DNA of 64,000 nucleotides from Stratiolaelaps scimitus (taxonomy: Eukaryota > Arthropoda > Arachnida > Mesostigmata > Laelapidae): contig JABWDB010000005.1 in assembly GCA_019614645.1 (NCBI GenBank), forward strand, positions 5,488,001 to 5,552,000, read 5' to 3'. Within the stretch, counting starts at the first letter, position 1; each line of letters begins with the position of its first letter. The translations under genes were made by a program, and so were the position numbers. The notes beneath the pieces are model-generated. The model made no database searches. It saw only the letters and a list, made by a program, of their open reading frames with translations, and had not been told where the DNA came from. Positions 45,501 through 57,468 of the stretch are shown here, piece after piece.

Positions 45501-47048
45501 TTGTCATATTTCCGAGATCTGAGAACTTAAGCATTGTAGAAACTGCATGTTCCATGAATAAACCTCAATCTGAATGTGTGAACTCATAATCCTTATATAA
45601 ACCGATAAGTGTGGCGACAGAGTTAACATATACTATCATGAATATCACGTGGCCGATGCCAATGACTCTAGGATTCTCCTAGAAGAGGAGAAAGACTCTA
45701 GCACAATGTACGTCTAGCTTTGTCTCGAGTCACTGTAAATAGATGATTGATAGCAGGCGGACCACACCGATTGTCTTATATATACATTGACATATATAAT
45801 ATCTATCACGAGTAGTGACAAACCGATGCGAACGGCGAACAGGACGATATGTGTGCATGTGTATATATATACATCTATTCGATGTCAACAAAACAACATC
45901 GGTCCGACATCGATAAAAGTCTGCGTTACTTTTAACAGGTGCTACTCCTACTCGGCGAATATCTATAATGGACATTCGCCTCGTCGCCACCATATACACA
46001 TACATACATTGAATTTATCTCTTTATCAAGAGAGCTATCGCAAATCGCTACCGGATAAAAGGCTGAATAGGCATACGCACACCCAATAAATGCTATTCGT
46101 GGGAAAACCAATAAGGGTCAGCAGGCAAATAATATAGATAGAGCGAACAACTTGCTACGACTGTACAAACATAAGCATTTCGATGAGTTCTACGGTTTGT
46201 CAACACTTTGCGTACGCATCTGCCCTCCCCCCACCCATGCTTAAGGGGGCGATATTACTGCCATTAAAAAAAAGACACACAAATCACAGACTCGTAGGAT
46301 ATTGACTATGTCCAGTCAAATTCGATGTAACTATCCAAAAGGCTTTCGGGCTGACTCTCAGCCAAAATTTAACGCCCGCGGTACTGCTTTTAGCATTGCT
46401 TCATAAGACGGGCCCCTGTTTAAATGCAAATGTGCAACGGTGGGGATCAAACCCGCGCACGTACGTGTCTTCTATCTGGATCTGTGTGGACACACGGTAA
46501 CTGACAATTAATGGATTTGACTCTTCGGGTGCTCTCAGGACGCACGACAGATCGCATACAGATCTGGGATACGATATCAGCTTTATACAATACAATATTG
46601 AATTGGCTGTCAGCTTGTGCCATCTTGTTGCTCGTGTTACGCAGCGAATGCTTACGCAGCTGAGAGCGAGCTTCAACCGGCGTTCTCTGAAAGTCTATGA
46701 AAACGCAATGTTTATGTAGAGGTACATGACACTTATGTCCATGTCGAGTCGCCACTGAATCGCATCATGTAGCGCGCATCAGCCCACCAACGACCGAATC
46801 ATCCCAGGGGAAAGCAACAACAACCACAACAACATTGGTGACAGCAGTCAGGTCTGACAAGGCGACACTCGCTGCCTATAACTCTAGAAGCGTAGCTATC
46901 GAATGGAGAAGATCGCGGGGGTGCCATGAAAACGGGCGTAGCAGGCCCGCAGCGACGGCTCTTCCTCTCTCGTTGTTTACCTCAATGCCCACTCCGACCA
47001 AACAACATCGGCTAGCCAGCTAACAACAACAGCAACAACATCAGCAGC
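45501..47048. other. noncoding DNA around dispersed repeat copy 3
   Basis: AT-rich with TA/CA patches near 45775-45800 and 45850-45870. A C-rich/A-rich patch lies at 46226-46275. Apart from the repeat at 46340-46470 I see no gene. Confidence 0.5.
46340..46470 (+). repeat. dispersed repeat, copy 3 (most complete)
   Basis: The copy runs from TTTCGGGCTGACTCTCAGCC through AAAATTTAACGCCCGCGGTA, TTTAGCATTGCTTCATAAGA and CGGGCCCCTG to GGGGATCAAACCCGCGCACG. On the minus strand the tail reads GCGGGTTTGATCCCC, close to the RNA polymerase III B box GGTTCGANTCC. This raises the possibility that the family is a tRNA-derived short interspersed element oriented on the minus strand. No A box was identified with confidence. 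Confidence 0.7.
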
Positions 47049-47175
47049 ATGAACAACGACAGCAACGGCACCTTTGCCAACGACACGAACATCCCGAATG
47101 AGGCTTTTCCGGCTTTGGCGACGCGGGGATGCAGGCCCCCGGCGACCGTGGACCGGCCAACGAGGCCAAAGCAAG
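47049..47175 (+). CDS. putative first coding exon, Asn-rich
   Basis: An ATG after an in-frame stop opens MNNDSNGTFANDTNIPNEAF and continues 42 codons plus one base to a fair donor, GCAAG|GTAAAA, so the exon would end in phase 1. The Asn codons extend a CAA/AAC-rich stretch upstream. The donor is weaker than consensus at its third to sixth positions. The opposite strand is also open (Val/Ala-rich). Confidence 0.25.
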
Positions 47176-48295
47176 GTAAAAAAAAAAAGATAGGTGCCCC
47201 ACCGGCTCTGAGCGTACCTCTCCGACTGCTACAGCCTGCAACGGCTCTCAAGTCTCAAGCCTCCCGACTTCAAGTCCTTGGTGCTGCCGCTGCTGTGGTG
47301 CGCCAGCGTACAGTCGTTGTACTTAAACGATTTTGGCCTGCGGCGGCGACTCAGAAGGCCCAGTTGGGACTGTGGCTGCTGGCGGGGCGATACCCAGCTA
47401 GGCCAGCCGTATTGGGCTGGGCCGTACTGGGCTTCAGGGCGAGCCAACGAGCGACCGGAGCCTACTAGCGGTGTTGGCTGTCGACTCTTCCACTCGCGTA
47501 CGGCAGCGCTATCGTAGTAGGTAGTTGGCAAGTGGACGACTATAGCCGGCTATAGCTTGTAATGCGTGGGCAACCTCGGATGCTCTGCGGCCCTATCCAT
47601 GAGCTCTCCTTTACGAGCTCGAATTGCATGTGTACAGGTCTCTCTCTGTCTGTACGTCTGTGGATGTGTGTGTCCGGTCCGGTGAGCGCGACTACAAAAA
47701 CTAGCTGATCACTGGACGACTGGCTCAGCCGGCCGCCCGCGCGGTCCACTTCGAAGATACTCACTCAACGGGACTTCGGTGTATAGCTGTAGGGGACCCC
47801 GAAGTCGCGATCTTCTTTGGCTCTATCTCTCACCTACCTCTCTCTCTCTCTCCCGTCTACTCAACTCCACTACTGGCGTGCTGTTACCCGCGCTGTCGGA
47901 AGAGGGTGTCTACCCCGAGCATCCCTCAGTGAATGTTTAGGCTCGATGTGGAGTGCGTTCCGCCACCCTCTCAGCTGAAGGAAAAGTAGTATCTTCGGAT
48001 AGGTAGCAGGCTGTACTTGTATCGGATACGAGCAACCGTGGACAGGCGGCTTGCACCGGCCGGACATGATCATGACGCCGAAGGGAGAAAACAGCATCGG
48101 TAGCTGGGGATAGTGGCGGCGGTAAGAGGGATTTTAGAGATTTTAAACGATGAGCCAACACCACCACAGGACGAGCACAGCTAAACCGTTCGCAGACTCT
48201 CGGCGGCCGTGGTAGTGATAGTAGAGAATCTCTTTCTCCCTGTCGCAGACGATAGTAGCCGTTTCGAGGTGTCTATGTGCGCGGGTTAGTACCAT

Positions 48296-48342
48296 TGTGT
48301 GTGTGTGTATACACACAAACACACACACACACACACACGTGT
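48296..48342. repeat. (TG)n-TATA-(CA)n imperfect palindrome
   Basis: A GT run meets a CA run at GTATAC, so the two halves can pair as a hairpin. The CA arm is longer than the GT arm. Confidence 0.9.
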
Positions 48343-48691
48343 GAGATCCGCAAGAGTGCGCTGTTGGCTATTCTCCTCCGTGCGGCCGTGGCCCCATCAT
48401 CGGCCTCCTGACGCTTCCAGTAGGCCGCTAGATTTTTTTCTAAGTCCCGTTCTTGTTGGCCCACGTGCCCCTGAACACTGCCGATCCCTCGCCCCCAGCC
48501 ATTTTGCCACTCGTCGCTCTGAAACCTCGTGTCGAACGGAAGTGGCCGCCGATACGGTGATCACCATCGCATCGTTGAGGGCTAAACGCCGACAGCAACA
48601 CGAATCCAGCAGCAATCGGTAAACGCTCGGTGTGGATCCACTTTCAGTCAACAGAAATCAACCTGCAAGTGGGTGGGCCATCGCTAGTTAC

Positions 48692-48693
<2 letters not shown>

Positions 48694-48734
<41 letters not shown>
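48694..48734. repeat. (AT)n microsatellite
   Basis: About 41 bases of uninterrupted AT repeat. Confidence 0.95.
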
Positions 48735-48738
<4 letters not shown>

Positions 48739-50050
48739 CTTCAATCGTATCTCTGATAGTCGGATCGCGAGCGGCCGCCACTGAACAGTCAGCGGTAACA
48801 GTTTAACGAGCTAAGAAGGTATCAGATCCGAATTGCCAGAGAGAGGCAAAGCAGCGATCACGGTGGACAGCAAACAACGCTTCCGTTGCTCTTGGATTGC
48901 ATTTGCACCACACGCATAATCCCAATTACATAATAAAGCTCGAGGATTATTATTAGCCGCTATTCGGCTGAGCAAATCGTCACCTTCCCAACGCAGCGAA
49001 TGAGGAACGCTCGACTCTGTCCAATATCAGCCAGCCACTCACGTTACGTTTGCCTACAATTGACTGTTGTTCTAATTGTCACCGTCCGCTCACAACAGTT
49101 AACACACCACTGGCAGGCTCTATCGCAATTTCTCCGTCGCGTCTGGTAGTGGCACAGGTTGCTCGCAAATCCAGCAGCTAGCTACTGTTTGTGTTGCCCG
49201 ATGAACGGGAGTGTTCAGGGGTAATTTGGCGACCCCCAACTGAGCGGCCGCAGTAGCCGTCGCCGCACTTCGCGCACCGATACCGAGCGGAAGATGTCTG
49301 TGTGCGTGTGTCTGTATGAGCGAGTTTGTGTCAGCGATAGTCAGTTCGCCACGTTCCGTTCCGCGTGTCGCGCGCGCATGTGGTGACGACGCACAATAGG
49401 TGTACCTTCAGAAGTCCTCTGAAGCCACTCATTAGCCCGAAGTGCTTGTAGCGATCGGAAGATGATCGCTCGGCCGGTGGCTCGGCCGGTGCCGCCGCTG
49501 TTCCGACGTCAACAAGCCGCACGCCTTCTTTACGTCTATTCTCTGCCTTCCCCTTTTGCTACTTCGGCTGCTGGCGATGCTGTTGTTGTTGTACCCTGTT
49601 CCGCTGCTTCGCGCGGAAGCCTCCGAGAGTCAGAAGATCCGAAGTATCAGCTGAGGAACGCGTGATGGTCTGAAGTGGCCGGCCGATCGTTCCGTCACCT
49701 GCTGCTCTGTCTCTGTTGTTGCTGCCGTTGTAGGCAGCCACGGCCAAACAGTTTTGTTATTGTTAGCGTTCGATCAGTTACCACCTACCATCCGATGTTT
49801 CACCAGGCTACCACACCTTCTGAAGCTGCTGCCGCCGCCGCCGCTGCCGCCGCTATTTCTGCTCTGTTTCGGACGTCCGAATCGTTTCAAGCCTTCCCGG
49901 CGGTGTCCCCTGTTGCTTGGCCGATCTGTGCCCAAGCCCAACCCTTTTTTTCAGCTGACGCCTACGGTCTTCGGCAGGCCACAACATCACAACTAGCAAA
50001 AGTGCAAGCAGCTGCGGCAGCAGCCATCACAATATCGTAGCCCTGTGCTG

Positions 50051-50053
<3 letters not shown>

Positions 50054-50082
<29 letters not shown>
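50054..50082. repeat. (AT)n microsatellite
   Basis: About 29 bases of uninterrupted AT repeat. Another interrupted tract lies at 50707-50753. Confidence 0.95.
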
Positions 50083-50088
<6 letters not shown>

Positions 50089-51825
50089 CTATCGCATTTC
50101 TATCCCGAATCGTATCTCGTACGCATCGTGCGGCTCGTGGGCCATCATCACTAGGATGTGTCATGTATGCTAGTTGATAGTCCACTGCTGGCTGCTGTAT
50201 AGTAAGCCGTATATACAGAGTTCACTTCGTCAACGCGGCGTTCGTGTCTTGTCCAAAACACACAGCTCCGATTGCCAAATGGATTTCTTCGTACGGCTCA
50301 CATCTCTACTAGTCAGCCAACGGAGCGATCGACAACAGCGTCAAAAGCAGGATAGGAGCGTCATCGTTTACCATCGATGCCGGCTGCAACGCTAGCCATT
50401 ATCGAGAGCGAATACGGAACCCTACAGAGCTGGCGGTCACAGAGAAGCTGTTATTGCTTCGATATTTTGAAGCGGCGTCGGACAACGAATGTGCCATTTA
50501 TAAATTTATGTCTCATCGAATTAATGAAACCACTCATTCATTGTGGCTCCCGTTCGAGCATTCACTCGAACGGTTTTTAAACGACCCAATAGATGCAAGA
50601 GTCTGCACATAAACGGGGTGTTAGCGAACGACATATTCGACGATGACGACATTGCGAAGAAATGATAACCCCGACTAATTTCAACCGCAGTATGTTCGCT
50701 AATTAGATATATATATATATATGCACATGTATATATATATATATATATATATACATAGGAAAGAGGAGATATAACACGATCATTGGCGTTTATTTGAGTA
50801 AATCTATCAACGCGAGTCGGATATTCGTCAATCATTTAGTTGCATTGTTCGACGACAGCCGGGGAAGCCATCACCGACACCATCAACTCGTAATCTAAAT
50901 ACCGTACGTTATCATTACACCAAAGTAATACACGAATATCTAACTTTTAAGTTGAGTGTGCCAACAATTGGCGCATCATACAACAACATTGCTTGTTGGT
51001 CACCGGGAACATCTCACATTGACTCAATTGCCCGTAGCGCTTCATCACTTTACCAAGCTGCGGACGACAACCCTAATATCTGCAGTGAGATAACTGACTG
51101 TTGACACTCCTCGTCGAATACCCCGCCGAACGAACTGTATTCTACTTGCTATTCATCTCGATCTATCCTCACGTACGGATTGTATCGCGCACCTTAAGCA
51201 TAGGCTTACGAGCATCGACAGCACCATATGTTAAATGGAGTCAGTGGTCGGGGAGACGGCACCAAGACGAGCGGGCAAGCTCGCATATAACACTGGTCGG
51301 GGCGGACATGCCGAGCAAGCGAACGACAAGCCAGCAGCTACGCACACAGTCATATTGGAACACGATCGCTAATGGATTGAACACATGGTGATACAATCCC
51401 CGTACGGCGGGCCATTGTAGCTAGTCACTCTCTGGTTTGTTAGTTTCTTGCCATTGTGCGACACGTTGCATCTAATCGTACGATACGTGCATTCACGCGG
51501 AGCGCGAAATGTTGCTCCACCGCCAGTTGCTTCACGAGTCGCTCTCTCTCTCTCTCGCATTCTCCCTCTATCTCTCTTGTTTCCTTTACTGTGTCCACCA
51601 TTCAGCTTCACAGCTCACGTCAACCCTCAATGGCTCGTCAATAAGCAGTGCCTCGATGCCTATACGAAATTACCTCCTCGCGAGCGTCGCTCTCTCTCTC
51701 TCTCTATCCCTCTTGCTCCGCTACGAATGCGCCCCCCTCTCTCCTCCAAGTGCCCCCAAAAAATCTGCCAGCAAGACGCGCTGGGTGGCTGGACATACGC
51801 ATGGATATGATTGGGCGATACTTAC

Positions 51826-51918
51826 TCTAATCTCCTCGAAGGATTTACTCTCTCGGTAGGCCGGGAGCTGGCCGATGGTCCGTCGCTCGTAGCGTCGATT
51901 CATTTGTGTCGACGTCAT
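51826..51918 (-). CDS. putative first coding exon, unknown protein
   Basis: On the minus strand an ATG at 51918 (MTSTQMNRRYERRTIGQLPA), with an in-frame TGA upstream, opens 31 codons ending at a good donor, GATTAGA|GTAAGTATC, in phase 0. The product is basic and has no signal peptide. The frame continues beyond the donor for another 33 codons, so a single short ORF is the alternative. It is the only ATG-bearing member of the phase-0 set of minus-strand candidates. Confidence 0.25.
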
Positions 51919-54307
51919 TATTGCGCAAGAGTAGTAATCGTATGTGGTTCACGTCGTGTACCCATTCTCCGCCCTTATAGTGCCCACCGCCCTGAAGCGC
52001 CCCTGCTGTCGCCGTTGGCGCTGACTGGCTGCTATCCATCGCCTACCACCGCCGCCGCCGCCGTCGTCGCAACAGCCGCCGCCGCCACTACCGCGGCCCC
52101 CGCCGCGCGGCCCTCCGTTGATCGTTCTCTTCGTTCGTTCATTCCGCCGTCGCTGGTGCAACTCGCTGATCTTGCTTGCTAGTTGTCATGCATTAGTGAT
52201 GTAGCGAAATACATCGACAAGCGGGGAGAGAATGAGTGGCGAAACGCGCCAACACTGCGAAGATGGAGAGAACTCAGCTCGGTGATACCAGCGATGGGGG
52301 GGCCGCCTCCTGACCGGGCTTTTTTTGAGTCTTGGCGCGTCGCTCCCCCGAAACTTGCTCTGCGACGACTTGCGCCAGCAAGGCAGCGAGAGAGAGGGGG
52401 GGGGGGGCATCAATGGTGGGACCCCTCGACCCCGCTGCTAGCGTCCCGTCACCGGCAAATAGCACCATCGCTGCGCCACCCCCCAGCGCTTCTGATGTCA
52501 GCCGGTTAGAGTTGTACAGTTAGGCACAAACCAGACACAGGAGGCAAATGAACAAACTCGAATAGATCTTAGAGACAGGGAGAGGTGAGCGCGAAGCGAG
52601 CGCAAATCGATCGATCAATCTCACGGGCGCAAATGGTACCACGTTGCTGCTAAATCAAACCATCGACGGCCTCCGTCCGAGGGTCTTCGGGGGTCGTATC
52701 GTCGACTGGCAAACGATTCCGTCGTGTTCGTCTAGGCCTACGGAGGAAAACGAAACGATTGAAGCGACCCCCAGCCGAGGGCGGCTGTCGCGAGGGGTTC
52801 AGGGGCATACGGGATTGACTTTTGGGCTGGCTCCTCCTTTCCGTTCAGCAATGAATCGGCATCGCCGCTTCGCCGCCTCTCAAATGAAATGCGGCGCGTT
52901 CGTAGCTAACCAGTCTCCCCGGGTCGGGGTACGAGCGGGGAGAAATGTCGGGATGATTCAGGTTGAAAGGATCAGGGAACACAGGCAAATCGTCGCGCAC
53001 AAGGGGACCGTCGGCCTCGATTGCTGCCTCGGTGCAGCGATACGGCCACGTGGGGGAGCAACGAGGAAAATGTGGCCGTTCGCGCTGGGATGACATCTCT
53101 TCGAAAAAAAAAATGGGCAGGCCGATGCCCCGCTGCTGCCGCGGCCGGAATGACGGGCCTAGGTTTTTGTTGCCATTTGTGGCGTCCTCACTTATTTTTT
53201 GTCTGCAGCTCTCGGTCTCGCTTACTCTATAGCTCTTTCTCTCTCTCTCTCTCTCGCTTGGATTCATTGATCGTGGATGGAAGGAGCGCTGGCCTATCGC
53301 TGCCCGCGCACTTTTCATCGGCGGCATCAGGCTGTTGTGCAGAAGAACCACAGCCAGAACGGAAGCTCCGGGTCGTTCAGTTGCTCGACCCGCCGTTTTC
53401 GTTGTCAGATCCCGCGGCTATTAGCTGTTATAGCGAACGGGGAGAGCCGGCGTTTCGTGGCGATGTAGACTTCTTGCTGATGGACGTGTCACAGAATCAG
53501 TCTAGCTGACTCTGTGGCCTCGACGTGCCGGCAAGTGATGCCTATCGCGACCGTCATTTGCGTCCTAAAATGATACGTGGATGATTTTGCAATAATGTTC
53601 ACCTGGACCATTTCAGCGCTAAGACGTTGTATACCGAGGCACCATAGCATATGTGCACCACTTCGTGTATATATATATATATATAATATTGTGTCTTCTA
53701 TTCTATTTTCGCTGGCCAGCCACCAAGGACACTTCATTAGTAAGGCAACTCAAACAGCTAGGACCCAAACAGGCTCGATTTCTTCTCCTAACTCTGTCTC
53801 CCTTCTGCAACTTCCTTGCCCCTTGTTGCTGCTTGTTCTGGGGAGACGAAACTCCACAGCGGTACCTCAATACTGTAAGAGCCATTATAACGGCTGTGCA
53901 GGCATGGCAAAAGCGCTACTCTAGCAGCATTTGTTAACGTTCCTCGCAGGACGTAAGGCGGCTATAGTGGTAGCTCGCGGAGTCAAGACCCCCATCGTCT
54001 ATGCGTTGGACACTGTGTGTCCGTGTTTTCAGCCGCGACTGATGGGATGCAATAGACTTGATTATACGAGCGAGCAGACGTCACACACACATACAACTTG
54101 CTCGCCAACTGGGTTACGTTATGAACCATGGAGGGCCACTACCGCTCGCGGTGAACCACTGCGGCAGCTGGTGACCAACCGAAAATATATGAAAATATAA
54201 AATATTAGCAGGGAAGCACACATGTAGCGAGCAATATATCGTAGCCACCGGGGGTACCTCCTCCTATTGGATACACCATCGACTGACAGCGGCTACGATT
54301 ACAATGT

Positions 54308-54339
<32 letters not shown>

Positions 54340-54736
54340 AAACTACAACCGCTGCGACTACCGCCACCGCCAGAACGTACGACTACCGCTGCTACGACCA
54401 CTTATATTAATTAACGGCGTCTTAATGGGCGCTACAACAGCGTGAACAAGACAACGAAGTCGGACGCGGCCGCGGATGGCGGGCACACGCAGCCCAGTGC
54501 ACAGACACAGAGACGCCTCCAGAGTCAAATATATCTCCTAAATAAATCACTCGCACATTGTCCGCCTTCAACTCTTCGCTCCGGAGTCGCCGCGACACAG
54601 AGTCTGTGTTTCTGCTGCTGCTGCTGTTGCACTGTGTGGGTATGTTATTGTACTGTCAGGTCACATCAACTATTCCGCTCTCGAGTCAACTAACGTAAGA
54701 GGTAGGGAGAGCGCAGGGCTACAAGTTGCACTAGCT

Positions 54737-54773
54737 CATATATATATATATAAATATATATAGATATGTATCT

Positions 54774-54812
<39 letters not shown>

Positions 54813-54846
54813 CATGTATGTATATATATATATATATATATATATA
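54737..54846. repeat. compound TA-rich microsatellite, about 110 bp
   Basis: The longest simple repeat in the window: several (TA)n blocks separated by TAAATA, TAGATATGTATC and TACATGTATG. The whole is self-complementary and could extrude a cruciform. Confidence 0.95.
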
Positions 54847-56124
54847 GGATCCCTGTAGCTAATAAAGCGGTCAACTCGTGGGCTCACGACAACATGACAT
54901 AACTTATCATGCTTAGCGGCATACGCGTACATCATCACCAGCATAGGGACAGACATATGGGAGTATATCGCATACTGAAATCACGACGCTATCTCTGATG
55001 TGATCAGTTCTCTCTACGGCAGTAGCTAAACGCCGCCGTGGTCGCCCGCAGACGGCAAAACCAGCGAGAACAGTCAACATCGCCATCCACATCGTGTCAC
55101 TTCCCCGTCTAAGTATTATATAATATATGTCAAACATAGCCGACGAGCCACACTCTATAGTGGCTTAAATGGCTGTGGCCTTTTTATGTTGAGACCGCAA
55201 CAACGCCAACAACAGCTTGTCGCATCTTATGTCTCCAGCAGAAGCAAGCTAGTTCATAGCTATCTAATATGACGTATAACACTACCCATTTGGCAGATCG
55301 TTACGCCATTGCAAGGCGTACTGCTTGATTAGCCTGCTTGAATGGCTAGATAACGGCTCAAAGAAGGGATCGCCTAGTTCAGAGTAGCGTATGCGTTTGC
55401 GAGGCGGGAATCTTACGCGGGGATGGCGAGACGTACTAAAGACGAGAGAGAGAGAGAGAGAGAGAAAAACACGAGACGGCCTCAAAAACGAATGAATTGC
55501 TATATAATATGCATAATACTGAAGTTTACCGAGAGCATTTATAGAGCATGTTACCGCCTTCAACACAGAACCGTGGCGAGAATAAGCGAACGTTCGCGCA
55601 ACGCACGAACTCGACGATAACGAGACAACAACGAACGGTGACTATACGCTTTTTGTGCGGAGCGACGTCGCGACCGATTGTCGTGCGGCCATCAACGTAT
55701 GGTCAAGTACAATTTGTCGCTGTTGTGACCCTGCGTGTAATAGACAGATAGAGATTATAGATAGACAAGCAGATAGCGTTTGATAGATATCTTTCCCACG
55801 CGCGACAACACTCCTTCGCACGAACAGCATAGCACATGACACGAACCGGGCTGGTACATAAGTCTCGTCGTATTTGTTGCTGCGCTTGTTGCTTAGAGTT
55901 TTTTTTTTGCTTTGTTTTTGCTTAACGTGTGCTGTTCAGCGACAACGAGTCACTGTGGTGATCGCTCTATTTTCCGGTTAAAAGACTAACAAAGTAATAA
56001 CTAACTAAGTTATAACACTGATATGGCAAAGGTGACTGAATACGCTAGAAAAATGTACACCAACTCTTGTTGAACATCTGCCTGTGCTGATACAACAGCT
56101 ATAACGGGATTCGTATCCGAGCTA

Positions 56125-56177
56125 GCTCTCTCTCTCTCTCTCTTCCACTCGTTCTCTCTCTATCTCTCTCTCTCTCT
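56125..56177. repeat. (CT)n compound microsatellite
   Basis: Two CT blocks split by TTCCACTCGTTC. On the minus strand it is a GAGA array. Confidence 0.95.
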
Positions 56178-56888
56178 TCTCCATCATTTTATTTATAGGG
56201 ACACCATAAACACAGACCATATCCATATCGACTCGCAATATTCCCATGCCGTATCGGTTACCCATATGGCATGGCTAGCGGCCGACGAAACAGGTAGTCG
56301 CTGTTATGTCAGCACTCCCTGTTTCGGCGGCCGTTACACATGTTAGTTATAATGATTATTGTTGTCGTCTCAAGATGTCGTCGCGGACGCCGCAGCCGCC
56401 ACCACCGCCGTTGCCGCCGTTGTCGCCGCGTCTGTGGCGCTGCGACGAGATAAATGCCCAATAATATTAGCAGCGACAAAGTATCGCAGAGCGCACAGCC
56501 AAATTCGTTTCGCTACCGTTTCGTCACGAGCAGCCCGACCGATCGGCGGCCAAAGACCACCAGCGTGCCAACGGCGACCGTGAATTGTCGCGCGCGTCCG
56601 CGGTACATCGGTGGTATCGATGATGCTTCACTACGACCTACGACGCTAGTTGGCTGCCGCTGCTGCTGCCGCCGCCGTCGCCGTGACATCGCTGCCGTGA
56701 TTGTCCCCGGTTCAATCCACCTTCTGAGGCTACCTTTTTTACTGTCATCGACTACGATCGTTCGGCTGGTGCTGCTACTGTTGATGCTTGACGGCGACCT
56801 GTAGCGATGCCGGCTAGCGGTCAATCTGGTGGACACCGCGAGCCACCTCGCCACGGCAAAGGCAGAAACAAAGAAGCAGCAGCGTTGA

Positions 56889-56922
<34 letters not shown>

Positions 56923-57129
56923 TGAGTCAACAACGAGATACATGCGAGGCGATGTCAATAGACACATCACCACTGTTTAGTGCTAGCGGCCACCACCGCC
57001 GCCGCAGCCGCAGCTGTTGTCGACGATGTCGTCGACTTCTGCCGTCGCCAGCGAAGCCGGCCCGTCCAGCCAGACCTACGATGGCTATGGAGCAAATTTG
57101 TGGCAAGTATTGTAGAGCGGTCAGCGACG

Positions 57130-57468
57130 ATGTACACATACATGTTGGGTGGTTGGTGTTTCGGCCAGGCTGGCGAGCTGACCGACGCGCAGATAGCCGA
57201 GCGAAGTGGAAGATCGGTGTGGTTCAGCAAGTGGCGATTAATTTTTGACCATCATTCGAGCGGCGGTGGAGGTAACAACAACGCTGACAGTGATAGCCAT
57301 AACAACAACAACAACAGAAGCAGCAATATCGGCAATAGTGGCTGGAACCAACGGCATCGTCAGCGCCGACGTTACGTCTACGGCGGCGGCGGCAGCGGCG
57401 GCGTTGAGTATGGCAAATGGAACATGACCATGGTGCTGGTGGAAGCTGATGCTTTCATCGGCCGCTGA
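57130..57468 (+). CDS. ATG-started ORF with Asn- and Gly-rich segments
   Basis: 112 codons begin MYTYMLGGWCFGQAGELTDA and end in TGA. The same frame is open 50 codons further upstream through an Ala/Val/Asp-rich run of GCC and GTC codons. After WRLIFDHH come a Gly run, an Asn/Ser/Asp-rich stretch, an Arg-rich patch and a second Gly-rich stretch, ending MVLVEADAFIGR. The low-complexity middle resembles disordered parts of arthropod regulatory proteins. The segment GELTDAQIAERSGRSVWF is not repetitive. Possible splice sites inside (GGAG|GTAACA, TGGTTCAG) mean that only part may be exonic. Family not recognised. Confidence 0.25.
   Translation: MYTYMLGGWCFGQAGELTDAQIAERSGRSVWFSKWRLIFDHHSSGGGGNNNADSDSHNNNNNRSSNIGNSGWNQRHRQRRRYVYGGGGSGGVEYGKWNMTMVLVEADAFIGR

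Larger units (their letters stand above)
47176..51825. other. noncoding DNA with large microsatellites
   Basis: Holds a TG/CA palindrome at 48296-48342, (AT)n at 48694-48734, (AT)n at 50054-50082 and a double (AT)n tract at 50707-50753. Many CT-rich runs lie between 51540 and 51720. No supported gene. Confidence 0.5.
51919..57129. other. noncoding DNA, GC-rich to 53500 then rich in TA repeats
   Basis: GCC/GCT runs at 52050-52100, CT runs at 53230-53256, (TA)n at 53668-53687 and 54309-54333, a very long TA region at 54737-54846, GA at 55445-55464, CT at 56125-56177 and GA at 56890-56917. In the GC-rich part frames overlap on both strands (52644-53093 plus, 52845-53351 minus), so I call none. 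Confidence 0.5.

Noticed and set aside
52644..53351. Overlapping plus (149 codons) and minus (168 codons) frames
   Set aside because: Both are open in the same GC-rich patch, neither has supporting splice sites, and neither has a recognisable domain.
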